From: CAYQXJ01 sp964421565
GTDB taxonomy: Bacteria; Planctomycetota; Brocadiia; SM23-32
Direction: 5' to 3'
Assembly (NCBI GenBank): GCA_964421565.1
Contig: CAYQXJ010000001.1
Span: forward strand, 248,001-312,000
DNA: 64,000 nt
In this document: positions 7,806 through 15,953 of the stretch, in pieces
How the letters are laid out: each line of letters opens with the position of its first letter
Position numbering within the stretch: the first letter of the stretch is position 1
Position numbers and translations under genes: made by a program
Notes under the pieces: generated by a model
Database searches by the model: none
Told to the model about the DNA's origin: nothing
The model's input: the letters and a program-made list of their open reading frames with translations, nothing else

Positions 7806-9350
7806 ATGAGTTCAGGACAGCGTAGTTCCGCAACAGAGCTCGCAGCGCGCGTGTGCCGCAATGAGTCCCTGCCGACCGTGCCGGCGGTCGCCATGACGAT
7901 CATGCAAAGATGCAAGGATGAAGATGTTGATATTCGCAAGCTGGCGTCCCTGGTCTCGTCCGATCCAGCCCTGGCAGCAAGAATATTGCGGCTCGCGAAC
8001 TCCGCCGCGCTGTGCGGCCGACAGCAGATTAAGTCGGTTAGCAGTGCGCTGATGCGCCTGGGCCTGCGTCTGACGCACGCAACGGTGCTCGGCTTCGCAC
8101 TTGCGGCAAACACTGACGCGATGGGCGAGTTCGATTCAGAGCATTTCTGGCGTTACGCACTGACCACTTCCCATGCGGCGCGGGAGATCTGCAAAGCCAC
8201 AGGTTTTCTGGATCCCGATGATGCGTTCGCCGCCGGCCTGCTGCAAGATGTCGGCGTGCTGGCGCTGCACTGCGCAATGGCGCAGGACTACCGAGCCGTG
8301 CTGGAGGACCACATGGCGTCTGCTCTGCCCCTGGATCAGTTGGAGCAGGAGGCGATCGGAACGACCCACATGCTGGTGGGCGCGGAGCTTCTGGGAAAAT
8401 GGGGGCTGCCAGCCGAAGTGAGCGACCCGGTGCGACACCATCATTGCTCGGATGATGAGCTAACTGGTGGCCTTCCCGAGCAGGCGCTGCAGTTGGCCAA
8501 AACCCTCCGGCTGGCTGACGGCATCGCTCAGGTTTTCAACGGCCCGGACCGCAATGTTCGCCATGAGGATGCGATGCGCGTTGCGAAGAACATGTTTGGC
8601 CTTGGGGAGTCGCAGACGCGCAAGCTGCTCTCTGACGTGGGGGCCGGTGTGCAGAGCGCAGCGGTCGCCTTTGAGGTGGATGTTCGCTCGGTGCTTTCCT
8701 ATGCCGAGATCCGCACCCGCAGCATGCAAAGGGTCATCGAACTGACGGCCGAGATTGAGGCGGGCTTCCGCGAGTACCAGGCGCGCGCAGAGCAGACTCA
8801 GGAGGAATTGTCACAACTGGAGGAAGAACACCGCAAGGTCAGTGAGCAAGCGACCTACGACAAGCTGACAGGGGCTATGGCGCGCGAGGCGTTCATGGAG
8901 AGGCTTGAGTCCGAGGTCGACCGTGCATTCGAGGAGGAATACCCGTTCGCGTTTGCCTTGCTGGATATCGATCGGTTCAAGTCAGTTAACGATAGTCTCG
9001 GACACCTGGCGGGGGACAAGCTGCTTGAGTGTTTCGGAGACCAGCTTCAGCGGGGCGTGCGCCAGGGCGACGTGATAGGGCGGTACGGTGGCGACGAGTT
9101 CGCGATTCTGCTGCCGCAGGCGGACCTGGACTCGGCCGTGCGAGTGGCGGAGCGGCTTCGCAGAGGGGTCGGCCATGCCTCCAGAAGCTGGGTAGAAGGA
9201 CTCGATGGCGTCACCATCAGTGTCGGTCTGGTGCACAGCGACGGCAGCCCCATCGCGCGCAATCCGCAGCGTCTCGTCGAGGAAGCCGACAGGTGCTTGT
9301 ACGCCGCCAAGGAAGACGGCCGCAACTGCGTGCGCTACCGGTCACTGTGA
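7806..9350 (+). CDS. HDOD-GGDEF protein, putative diguanylate cyclase
   Basis: This soluble 514-residue signalling protein starts at the ATG at 7806, which follows a G-rich ribosome-binding site. Residues about 10-270 form an HDOD domain: 'LPTVPAVA' at the entry, then 'LRLANSA' and the central helices. A charged coiled-coil of about 45 residues follows ('EYQARAEQTQEEL'). The C-terminal GGDEF domain has an intact 'GGDEF' catalytic motif. An RxxD inhibitory site (RQGD) lies exactly five residues before it, so the enzyme should make cyclic di-GMP and be product-inhibited. HDOD domains are signalling scaffolds without known catalysis. The gene stands alone on the plus strand and slightly overlaps a small minus-strand ORF at its 3' end. 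Confidence 0.92.
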   Translation: MSSGQRSSATELAARVCRNESLPTVPAVAMTIMQRCKDEDVDIRKLASLVSSDPALAARILRLANSAALCGRQQIKSVSSALMRLGLRLTHATVLGFALAANTDAMGEFDSEHFWRYALTTSHAAREICKATGFLDPDDAFAAGLLQDVGVLALHCAMAQDYRAVLEDHMASALPLDQLEQEAIGTTHMLVGAELLGKWGLPAEVSDPVRHHHCSDDELTGGLPEQALQLAKTLRLADGIAQVFNGPDRNVRHEDAMRVAKNMFGLGESQTRKLLSDVGAGVQSAAVAFEVDVRSVLSYAEIRTRSMQRVIELTAEIEAGFREYQARAEQTQEELSQLEEEHRKVSEQATYDKLTGAMAREAFMERLESEVDRAFEEEYPFAFALLDIDRFKSVNDSLGHLAGDKLLECFGDQLQRGVRQGDVIGRYGGDEFAILLPQADLDSAVRVAERLRRGVGHASRSWVEGLDGVTISVGLVHSDGSPIARNPQRLVEEADRCLYAAKEDGRNCVRYRSL

Positions 9351-9526
9351 AGCGCTACATCGCCTACCGGGATGGCGGGCCGCCAATGGCGTTTCTGTGC
9401 GGTGGTGGGGCGATGCAGCATTGACCAGAAGTGCCGGCAGCCGGCGCAATCCGCTGTATCTACCAGGAGCTTGCACCCGGCGCAGTTCAGCCCACAGACG
9501 GATATGTTCCATTCGCCGCCCTTCAA
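9335..9526 (-). CDS. Small Cys-rich DUF3795-like ORF or remnant
   Basis: This 63-residue minus-strand ORF contains the pattern CGLNCAGC followed by ADCAGCR. It resembles the N-terminal cysteine pattern of DUF3795-type zinc or redox proteins but is much shorter than that family. A TTG at 9526 with GAGGTGAGGAAG before it is the best start; the open frame reaches back to overlap the end of the BlaR1-like gene. It could be a third gene of the blaI-blaR unit or a truncated remnant. Its end overlaps the end of the HDOD-GGDEF gene by 16 bp. Evidence is modest. Confidence 0.35.
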   Translation of the reverse strand: MKGGEWNISVCGLNCAGCKLLVDTADCAGCRHFWSMLHRPTTAQKRHWRPAIPVGDVALHSDR

Positions 9527-9561
9527 CTTCCTCACCTCTTTCTCTTGCCGGCCCGTGCCGA

Positions 9562-12500
9562 TCAAAGCTCGGCCTCAACCCGCCTCATTGCCACCAGCCC
9601 TTCGGCCTCGGCCGCGCGAGCGGCACGGAGGGCTGCCACGGCCTTCTCCCGGCGGGAGGCGTCGCGCAGGCGCTCGGCCATCTGCGCGTCCTTGCCCAGC
9701 TCGAGGGGGAACAGCTCGGCTACCTCGTTCAGCCGGGCGGCGACTGTGCGGTACTGCTCAGCGGCTTCGGCGAGATCGCCTGCCAGCTTCTCGTCGTCCA
9801 GACGCCGGGTGGCTTCCTCCAGGAAGGGCCCTGCATGGCGGCGGCACTCGGCCCAACACTGGGCGTTATAAGCGAGGCCCATCCCGGCGACATCGTCCGC
9901 GAGGACGGTCTGGGGCTCTTCCAGGGCAGCGATCCACCGATCATAGCCGGCCAAGCCGGTTGCGTATTCGCCCCCGTGGCCGTACTTGCCTTCGGCCACC
10001 TCCAGCGCAAACTTAAGCGCCCGCCTGACGACCGTCGGGTCCTCGGCCAGCTCGTCCGGTCTGACGATCATCAGTTGGAGCGCCCCGATGTCCGTGTCGC
10101 CGAGCTTCCTGTGGTGGACCCGGCCGAGACTGTCGTCGAAATCGCGGAAAAGGTAGTTGCCCTCCTCGTCGTAGCCACAGACGACGTAGTACTCGGGCAC
10201 CTCCATCTCCCAGCCGATCACGGGCAGGCCTTCGTCGATTGCGGCGCACACCTTCTCGAAGCCGGCCTCCTGCTTCTTGGCGAAGTCCGGGCTGTTGCGG
10301 AAGGCGGTGGCCGCCGGTTCGATTCTTAGACCGAGGCCCGCGGCCAGCTCTTTGCAGGCGCCGTGCGACCAGAGCGTCGTCCCGCTGGGGCAGAGCTCGC
10401 GGTGGACGTTCAGAGCAAAGGCAAAGCCCGTCCCGCCGTAGATCCACGCCGGGGAGTGCTCGAAGCCGAGGAAACGCGAGCAGGCCACGTAGCAGCCGGG
10501 CTGGTCCATCGAACTCGGCCATCGCCGCAGGCCCTCCAGCAGCACCTGCCCTCCCTCACGCTTCACGTTTGCCTTCATGGAAGATCGCTCCCTGGTTATA
10601 GGAACCACGTCGTCTGCGGAATCCGCTGCGGACCCAACCCCGCCGCCGTCGGATCCGAACGGCCCCGGCGCTTCGTGGCCCATGGCCCGGAGGGCCTGCA
10701 CGTCCACCCCTTCGGCCTTCAGTGCCGCCTCGATCTCGGCGACGGCCGCCTTCTCGTCGGCCAGGCTCTCGCGCAGGATCTGCGCCTCTTTTGCGCGGTT
10801 CTCGGGCGTCCAGCTCTCCTCCCAGGGTGCGGCGACGCAGTGCTTCCCCTCGTCCAGGCGCCGGGCGATGGCTTCGTAACGGTCGGCGGCAGAGAACAGG
10901 TGCTCCCCGGCTTCGTCGTCCAACTCGTCGGCCACGCGGCGCAGGTAGTCGGCCGCCGCCTGCCGGCCCGTCAAAAGCTGTGAGTAGGAGAAGGCGTTGC
11001 TGTGCAGGGAGACGTCCTCGCCGGACTCGACCGCGGCGATCCAGGCCGCGTAGGCGTCGAGGCCGAACAGGCGGTCTCCGTCCTTCTCGGGCGCCCTGCC
11101 GGCCAGCTCCACCGCCGTCTGCAACGAGCGCACGACCGATTCCCTCCGGTCGGCGGGCTCGCCGGCAACGCGCAGCGTGGAAGCGAACCACGCGTCGCCG
11201 ACGAATCCGGTCGGCGTCTCGCTCTCCCTGTAGCCCTCTTTGTCACCGGCGTAGGGCTTGCAGATGAAGGCGCTGCCGTCCTCGCGGTAGCCGACCAACA
11301 GGTTCCACTCACCGTTCATGTAGAAGATCGGCACGCCGCGGCCGATGCTCTCCGCCGCGGCCCGGTGAAGCTCCTCGCGCCAGTCGGGGTTCTCCTCATC
11401 GCTCAGGGCAATGGCCTGCCAGTCGTAGTCGACGCCCCAGACCCGGCGCACGATCTCCTGCCAGTCCATGCCCATCTCGGAGTGGATCTCGGCCACGAAC
11501 AGGTTCGGCGCCATGGTCAGCTTGAAGGCGGCGCCCGAAAGGCCCATCACGTCGGCGTAGTCGACCTCCCGGCCGGCGCACTTCAGGGTCTCCATCAGAC
11601 AGCGCGCCTGAGAGTCCTCACGGGTGAAGAACGAACCGCCCCAGTCTACGTCCTCCATCCCATCAATCCAGACCTTTCCGTCCTGGCGGCGGACAGACCT
11701 CACTGTGACATTCATCTTGTCAGCTTCCTTTCCTGTTCCGTCTCTGGTTTTAAGCGCGGCCGTGGTCGGCAGGCCGACGACGCCGATCGTTATCAGCGCG
11801 GCGACGGCCGCGACGGTGAGTCCGGCGGTCGTGCGCCCGATCCGTCGGCCGAGTATGCGCCGCACGCGGGCGGCGAAGTTGCTCTCGGCGGCGGTGAAAG
11901 TGTTGACCAGCAGCCGCCGGGTGATCTGGTTGCGCACGCCGCGGGCAGTCTCCGCCACCCGCGTGAGGCTGTCGGCATACGCCGCCGAGTCGCCGTAGGC
12001 GGCGATCACGGCGTCGTCGCAGGCCGCCTCGGCCTGCCGCCGCATGGTCCACCCGCAGAGCCAGACGACCGGGTGGAAGAACAGCACCATCTCCGCCAGC
12101 CGCTGCACGAGCAGCAGGGCGTTGTCCAGCCGGCGGGCGTGCGCTATCTCATGGGCCAGCACGTGCCCGAGCTGGCGCTCCGGAAGCTCCTCGACCAGCC
12201 GCCGCGGCAGCAGCACCATCGGCCGCAGCACGCCGGCGAGCACCGGCGCGTGCGCCACCTCGCTGACCGCCACGCGCACCCGCCGCCCTGTGCCCAGGGC
12301 CTGCGCCGTCCGCTTGGCCAGCTCCGCCAGTGGCCCGTCGCGTTGCACCACCGCCGAACGTCGCAGGAAGCTCGCGAACGCAAAGCCAACTACCAGCCGC
12401 AGTCCCAACAGCAGCGCTACGGCGCTCCATACCACGGCCACGAACCCGTGGGCGTCCATCATCTTCCACCACGGCGGTGCTGCAACGGTGGCCACTTCCA

Positions 12501-12840
12501 CCCTCGGCGCGGAACGTGGCCGCTCCGGCATCCGTGGACGGCGATAGGCCGTGGCCGCCAGTCGATACTCCACTGCTCGGGGCTCCGGCGTCGGTGAGGC
12601 CGGGGGCTCCGGACGGAGGAACCAATAGAGCGAAAGGGGCGACGCTACCAGGAAGGTCGCGACCGGCTTTGCCAGCACCAGGCACCAGAACATGTGTCGG
12701 AGCCGCCCCGAACGCACCCGCAGCATGTGTATTGCCACAAGGACCACCGCAGCGAGTATGGCCAGTTCGATGCTTAGCTGCCACAGGTGCACGACGAGCC
12801 ACCTACCGAATTCGTTCATCAGCAGGGCAAGGCTTGACAT
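9562..12840 (-). CDS. BlaR1-like M56 metalloprotease fused to two BtrH-like domains
   Basis: This 1092-residue membrane protein is probably the sensor-protease partner of the BlaI repressor encoded just upstream. The N-terminal third is an M56 (BlaR1/MecR1) peptidase. It has membrane segments near 22-40, 52-75 and 133-158, the zinc motif HEIAH at 230-234, and the downstream glutamate in 'EAACDD' (about E271). A last membrane helix lies at about 337-357. BlaR1 would then have a penicillin-binding domain. Here there are instead two homologous modules of about 330 residues, starting near M376 and M755. Both share 'ML/SGAAFxL'-like and 'YxDEEGNYLF'-like stretches reminiscent of BtrH/C39-type cysteine-peptidase folds, and both end in an 'AxWIAA' helix. 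Ligand and proteolytic role are inferred. Confidence 0.8.
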   Translation of the reverse strand: MSSLALLMNEFGRWLVVHLWQLSIELAILAAVVLVAIHMLRVRSGRLRHMFWCLVLAKPVATFLVASPLSLYWFLRPEPPASPTPEPRAVEYRLAATAYRRPRMPERPRSAPRVEVATVAAPPWWKMMDAHGFVAVVWSAVALLLGLRLVVGFAFASFLRRSAVVQRDGPLAELAKRTAQALGTGRRVRVAVSEVAHAPVLAGVLRPMVLLPRRLVEELPERQLGHVLAHEIAHARRLDNALLLVQRLAEMVLFFHPVVWLCGWTMRRQAEAACDDAVIAAYGDSAAYADSLTRVAETARGVRNQITRRLLVNTFTAAESNFAARVRRILGRRIGRTTAGLTVAAVAALITIGVVGLPTTAALKTRDGTGKEADKMNVTVRSVRRQDGKVWIDGMEDVDWGGSFFTREDSQARCLMETLKCAGREVDYADVMGLSGAAFKLTMAPNLFVAEIHSEMGMDWQEIVRRVWGVDYDWQAIALSDEENPDWREELHRAAAESIGRGVPIFYMNGEWNLLVGYREDGSAFICKPYAGDKEGYRESETPTGFVGDAWFASTLRVAGEPADRRESVVRSLQTAVELAGRAPEKDGDRLFGLDAYAAWIAAVESGEDVSLHSNAFSYSQLLTGRQAAADYLRRVADELDDEAGEHLFSAADRYEAIARRLDEGKHCVAAPWEESWTPENRAKEAQILRESLADEKAAVAEIEAALKAEGVDVQALRAMGHEAPGPFGSDGGGVGSAADSADDVVPITRERSSMKANVKREGGQVLLEGLRRWPSSMDQPGCYVACSRFLGFEHSPAWIYGGTGFAFALNVHRELCPSGTTLWSHGACKELAAGLGLRIEPAATAFRNSPDFAKKQEAGFEKVCAAIDEGLPVIGWEMEVPEYYVVCGYDEEGNYLFRDFDDSLGRVHHRKLGDTDIGALQLMIVRPDELAEDPTVVRRALKFALEVAEGKYGHGGEYATGLAGYDRWIAALEEPQTVLADDVAGMGLAYNAQCWAECRRHAGPFLEEATRRLDDEKLAGDLAEAAEQYRTVAARLNEVAELFPLELGKDAQMAERLRDASRREKAVAALRAARAAEAEGLVAMRRVEAEL

Positions 12841-12857
12841 GGTGGGCTCTCCCCGGT

Positions 12858-13247
12858 TCAGGTGCTCTCGCGCAGTTTCTGGTCAACTTCTTCGCGGATT
12901 GCGCGAACCTGTTCGGCATCAAGGTCGGCGGTGTCGAGCAATTGGCTGACCAGCGCCGTGGCAGAGCCGGCGAAAAACTTGTCCAGCAGCTCGCGAAGCG
13001 GACGGCGGGAAGCCACCTGCCGGCTAACCACAGGCCAGTAGACATCGGCTCGTCCCTCCCGCCGACTCTCCAAGTAGCCCTTCTCGCGCAGCCCCCGCAT
13101 GACGGTCAGTACGGTGTTGTAGGCCAGGTCGCGACGTTCCGCCAACTTGTACCTCAGCTCCCGGACGGTGCACTCGCCGAGTTCCCACGCGCTGTCCATC
13201 ACCAGCGACTCCAGCGCGGTGAGCTTCTCGGGCCTGTTCTCGGCCAT
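12858..13247 (-). CDS. BlaI/MecI-family transcriptional repressor
   Basis: The protein is 129 residues from the ATG at 13247; GGAG lies 6-10 bases upstream of it, and an in-frame ATG seven codons earlier has no such site. The winged-helix DNA-binding domain occupies about residues 5-75, with 'LTALESLVMDSAW' as the first helix, 'AYNTVLTVMRGLREKGYL' as the recognition helix and 'ADVYWPVV' as the wing. The C-terminal helices ('LRELLDKFFAG') form the dimer arm. In BlaI/MecI systems the repressor is cleaved after the M56 sensor is activated. The M56 gene starts 17 bp downstream, so the pair is an operon. Two identical-type operator dyads flank the promoter. Confidence 0.92.
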   Translation of the reverse strand: MAENRPEKLTALESLVMDSAWELGECTVRELRYKLAERRDLAYNTVLTVMRGLREKGYLESRREGRADVYWPVVSRQVASRRPLRELLDKFFAGSATALVSQLLDTADLDAEQVRAIREEVDQKLREST

Positions 13248-13269
13248 CTGCGTCTCCTGCGCCGGCATT

Positions 13270-13287
13270 CAACTATAGGAGTAGTTG
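13270..13287. promoter_or_regulatory. BlaI operator 1 (perfect 6-bp dyad)
   Basis: CAACTA (13270-13275), six bases, TAGTTG (13282-13287). It lies downstream of the predicted -10 box, about +7 to +24 of the blaI transcript and 22 bp before the ATG, where a bound repressor would block initiation or early elongation. Confidence 0.75.
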
Positions 13288-13300
13288 TTTCGACCTCGGC

Positions 13301-13327
13301 ATTATACCCCGGGAACGGCCATGTCAA
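13301..13327 (-). promoter_or_regulatory. Promoter of the blaI-blaR operon
   Basis: On the minus strand: perfect TTGACA (13327-13322), a short 15-bp spacer and perfect TATAAT (13306-13301). Operator 2 overlaps the -35 box and operator 1 lies just past the start point. The short spacer would lower unaided activity. Confidence 0.7.
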
Positions 13328-13342
13328 CTATTTTCGTAGTTG
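13325..13342. promoter_or_regulatory. BlaI operator 2 (perfect 6-bp dyad)
   Basis: CAACTA (13325-13330), six bases, TAGTTG (13337-13342). It is a direct repeat of operator 1 exactly 55 bp away; the conserved positions extend to CAACTAT, four variable bases, then GTAGTTGTTTC. It overlaps the -35 box by three bases. Confidence 0.75.
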
Positions 13343-13412
13343 TTTCCGGAAATTCCCACGGCCGGCGACGACGCGGAGAAGAGGATGGGGCTGAGGCCGC
13401 AAGGCAGGACGT

Positions 13413-14501
13413 TCAGAGCGACCTTCCGGCGGCCTCGAGGATGGCGGCGGTCAGCTCGGGGCAGCCTGAGGTGAACTCGAGTTCGGTCTGGAGGGCGTAG
13501 ACCGGCACGGAGGCGAGGCCCGGCTGTGCAAGCAGCCGCTCAACCTTGACGGCGTCCTTCTCGGTGGTGACCACTCCCTGGCACTCAAGCGCAGCCGCTT
13601 CGCTCAGAAGGGCGGTCACATCCTGCGCGGTGTAGGCGTGGTGGTCTGCGAACACGTGGAAGCTGGGGGGAGTGCACCCCTCCCGGATAAGAACTCGTCG
13701 GAACCCCTCGGGATTGCCGATTGCGCAGAAAGCGCACCATTTGCCCGTGCGGAGCCGCTCCAGCGGGTGATCCTCGCCGTCGGGGACGTCGCGCAGTCCC
13801 CGCGCCAAAGTGTTGCAGCAGGCCAGCGGTGCGTCGGGTGCGAGATTCCCGAGGTGCCGCCGCAGCCGTTCGAGCTGGTGTTCTGTAACCAGGTTTGCTC
13901 GGTTGATGATGAGGAAGTCGGCCCTGCGCAGCCCGCTCAGGGGCTCCCGCAATAGGCCGCGCGGCAGCATATGACCCCCGCCGAAAGGTTGCAGAGCATC
14001 GATAACCACGATGTCGAGGTCGCGCCCGATGCGGCGGTGTTGAAAGCCGTCGTCGAGTAACAGTACGTCTGCGCCGTGTTCGCTGATGGCGGTCTCGGCG
14101 CCTTTGAGGCGGTGGGGGTTGACCACGATGGGCACGTCTGGCGCCATGCGGGCCAGCATCCGGTTCTCGTCGTCCAGGCCGGATCGGTCATCTCGTCCGT
14201 AGCCCCGCGACAGGGTGGCGGGGCGCAGCTTGTGGATAACGAGCAGGCGGGCGAGCCAGGCCACCAGCGGCGTCTTACCCGTGCCGCCCGCCGTGATGTT
14301 GCCCACGCTGATCACCGGCACCGACACTGAGCGGCTCGGCAACACGCCCCGCCGGTAGAGCCAGTTGCGCAACTTGGCTGCCAGGCTGTAGACGGCCGCC
14401 GGCAGTCGCGTAAGGGCCCGAGCAAGCCAGACTGCCGAACCGGACTCCTCAGGGTCCAGCATGCGTCGGTGCCATCGGAACAGGGCGCTGGAGACTGCCA
14501 C
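13413..14501 (-). CDS. lpxK: Tetraacyldisaccharide 4'-kinase
   Basis: LpxK phosphorylates the 4' position of the lipid A disaccharide at the inner membrane, so this organism makes lipid A. The P-loop reads 'VGNITAGGTGKTP' and is followed by 'LSRGYG', 'DVLLLDDGFQHRRI' and 'IVVIDA', the standard LpxK blocks. The hydrophobic N-terminal part resembles the membrane-association segment of the family. I place the start at GTG 14501, nine bases after GGAGGAG, giving 362 residues. The open frame runs upstream to 14705, but that part is antisense to the oxidoreductase gene and unlike LpxK. An ATG at 14462 is a weaker alternative. Confidence 0.9.
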   Translation of the reverse strand: MAVSSALFRWHRRMLDPEESGSAVWLARALTRLPAAVYSLAAKLRNWLYRRGVLPSRSVSVPVISVGNITAGGTGKTPLVAWLARLLVIHKLRPATLSRGYGRDDRSGLDDENRMLARMAPDVPIVVNPHRLKGAETAISEHGADVLLLDDGFQHRRIGRDLDIVVIDALQPFGGGHMLPRGLLREPLSGLRRADFLIINRANLVTEHQLERLRRHLGNLAPDAPLACCNTLARGLRDVPDGEDHPLERLRTGKWCAFCAIGNPEGFRRVLIREGCTPPSFHVFADHHAYTAQDVTALLSEAAALECQGVVTTEKDAVKVERLLAQPGLASVPVYALQTELEFTSGCPELTAAILEAAGRSL

Positions 14502-14544
14502 CTTGCGGGCTCCTCCGGCTGTGCGGGCGTAGAAAAGGAAAACC

Positions 14545-14572
14545 TTGCGCAGGACGCAGGCACGCGTACAAT
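14545..14572 (+). promoter_or_regulatory. Candidate promoter for the Gfo/Idh/MocA gene
   Basis: TTGCGC (14545-14550), a 16-bp spacer and TACAAT (14567-14572) lie about 90 bp upstream of the ATG at 14662. The -35 box is weak. Confidence 0.35.
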
Positions 14573-14661
14573 ACACAAGAACGCTGTATGGCACAAGACG
14601 CCCGCGGCGGACGCCTGGCGTCCGGGCGGTCCCTGTTGAGTGAAAAGAGGGGAGATGCACC

Positions 14662-15672
14662 ATGATGCGCGTTGGCCTCATCGGCTTCGGGGGCATGGGA
14701 CACAAGCACCTGGCGTGTTACCAGCAGTTGCACGGCGCTGAGGTCGTTGCAGTTGCAGATGTCGTGAAGGAGCGGCTTGAACCGGGTGAAAGCGCGCAGC
14801 AGACCAACATCGGCGCTGACCAGGCCGTCATTGATCCCGGGCGGCACCGATTGTACGAGGACGCCTATGACCTGATCGCCGACGATGAAGTAGATATGGT
14901 GGACATTTGCCTGCCGACGTTCCTCCACGCCGAGTATTCCATTGCTGCTCTCAAAGCCGGCAAACATGTGCTGTGCGAGAAGCCGATGGCGCTGGGCTCA
15001 CAGCAGTGCGAACGTATGTTGCAGGCGGCGAACGAAGCCCCGGGTATGCTGATGATCGCACACGTAGTGCGGTTCTTCCCCGCGTACGAGTACCTCAGCG
15101 AGACGGTGGAGTCGGGTCGGTTCGGTCGCCTGCTGCAGTTGTCCATGTGGCGCAGCAGTTCCCCGCCGCGCTGGTCGTGGGCGGATTGGCTGCTTGATGC
15201 CGGACGGAGCGGCGGAGGCATGCTCGACCTGCATATCCATGACGCCGACTTCGTTCAGTACCTGCTCGGACCGCCAAGGGCGGTTTGTTCGACCGGCGCC
15301 CGCGGAGAGAGCGGGGGTTGGGACGTGGTGGAGACGGAGTACATCTATGACGATGCGATGGCCGTGGCGGCATCCGGCAACCTGGCCATGCCCGAAGGGT
15401 GGGAGTTCGAGGCTGGCTTCGTGGCCGCGTTCGACAGTGGCGCCCTCAGTTGCGGCCCGCGCGGCTTGCTGGAGGTGACGCACGAGGGCACGCAGCATCC
15501 GCATCTGCCCGAGAAGGACGGCTACGAGGAGGAGATCGCCTACTTCGTCGACTGCATCGAGAAGAACGAGCTACCGGCGGTCTGCACGCCGCAGTCGAGC
15601 GCACTCTCGGTTCGGCTGGTGGAGGCCGAACGGGAGAGCCTGGAGTCGCGCGCCATTGTCAAGGTGCGGTGA
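14662..15672 (+). CDS. Gfo/Idh/MocA-family NAD(P)-dependent oxidoreductase
   Basis: The 336-residue protein has an N-terminal Rossmann fold: 'MRVGLIGFGGMGHKH' is the dinucleotide-binding glycine motif. The family signature 'EKPMAL' carries the conserved lysine at the active site. The C-terminal half matches the beta-sheet substrate domain, with 'GGMLDLHIHDADFVQYLLG' providing the conserved histidines. Members oxidise or reduce sugars, inositols and related compounds; the substrate cannot be told from sequence. A ribosome-binding site (GGGGAG) precedes the ATG. It is a single gene between lpxK (divergent) and mutS (convergent), with an empty 281-bp gap after it. Confidence 0.88.
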   Translation: MMRVGLIGFGGMGHKHLACYQQLHGAEVVAVADVVKERLEPGESAQQTNIGADQAVIDPGRHRLYEDAYDLIADDEVDMVDICLPTFLHAEYSIAALKAGKHVLCEKPMALGSQQCERMLQAANEAPGMLMIAHVVRFFPAYEYLSETVESGRFGRLLQLSMWRSSSPPRWSWADWLLDAGRSGGGMLDLHIHDADFVQYLLGPPRAVCSTGARGESGGWDVVETEYIYDDAMAVAASGNLAMPEGWEFEAGFVAAFDSGALSCGPRGLLEVTHEGTQHPHLPEKDGYEEEIAYFVDCIEKNELPAVCTPQSSALSVRLVEAERESLESRAIVKVR

Positions 15673-15953
15673 GCAGGCCCCAGCGGAGGCTGCGGTCAGT
15701 CGTCCGGGTCGTGGGCCATGAACCCCATTTCATCTGCGCCGCACTACGCGTTCACTTCCCCGTTTCCGAAGCAGAAGCAGAGGTGCAGAACATGCCCCTG
15801 CAGGACGCTCGACAGCATGAAATGGACGCTGTGCTAGGGGCCTAAGGGGGTGCGACGGTTCAGTCTCGGCGATGACAGCCAGCAGTGTCGGCCCGAAGGA
15901 CAGCTCGCCTCCTCGTCCGGCCCTACTTCTGCATTCGACGGTCTCGCTGGCGC

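Noticed and set aside
11002..12597. A 531-codon plus-strand frame across the BlaR1-like gene
   Set aside because: It is antisense to clear M56 protease motifs and has no recognisable domain or start signal.
14502..14705. Upstream extension of lpxK (open to 14705)
   Set aside because: It overlaps the divergent oxidoreductase start, has no ribosome-binding site and no LpxK similarity; GTG at 14501 has a strong one.
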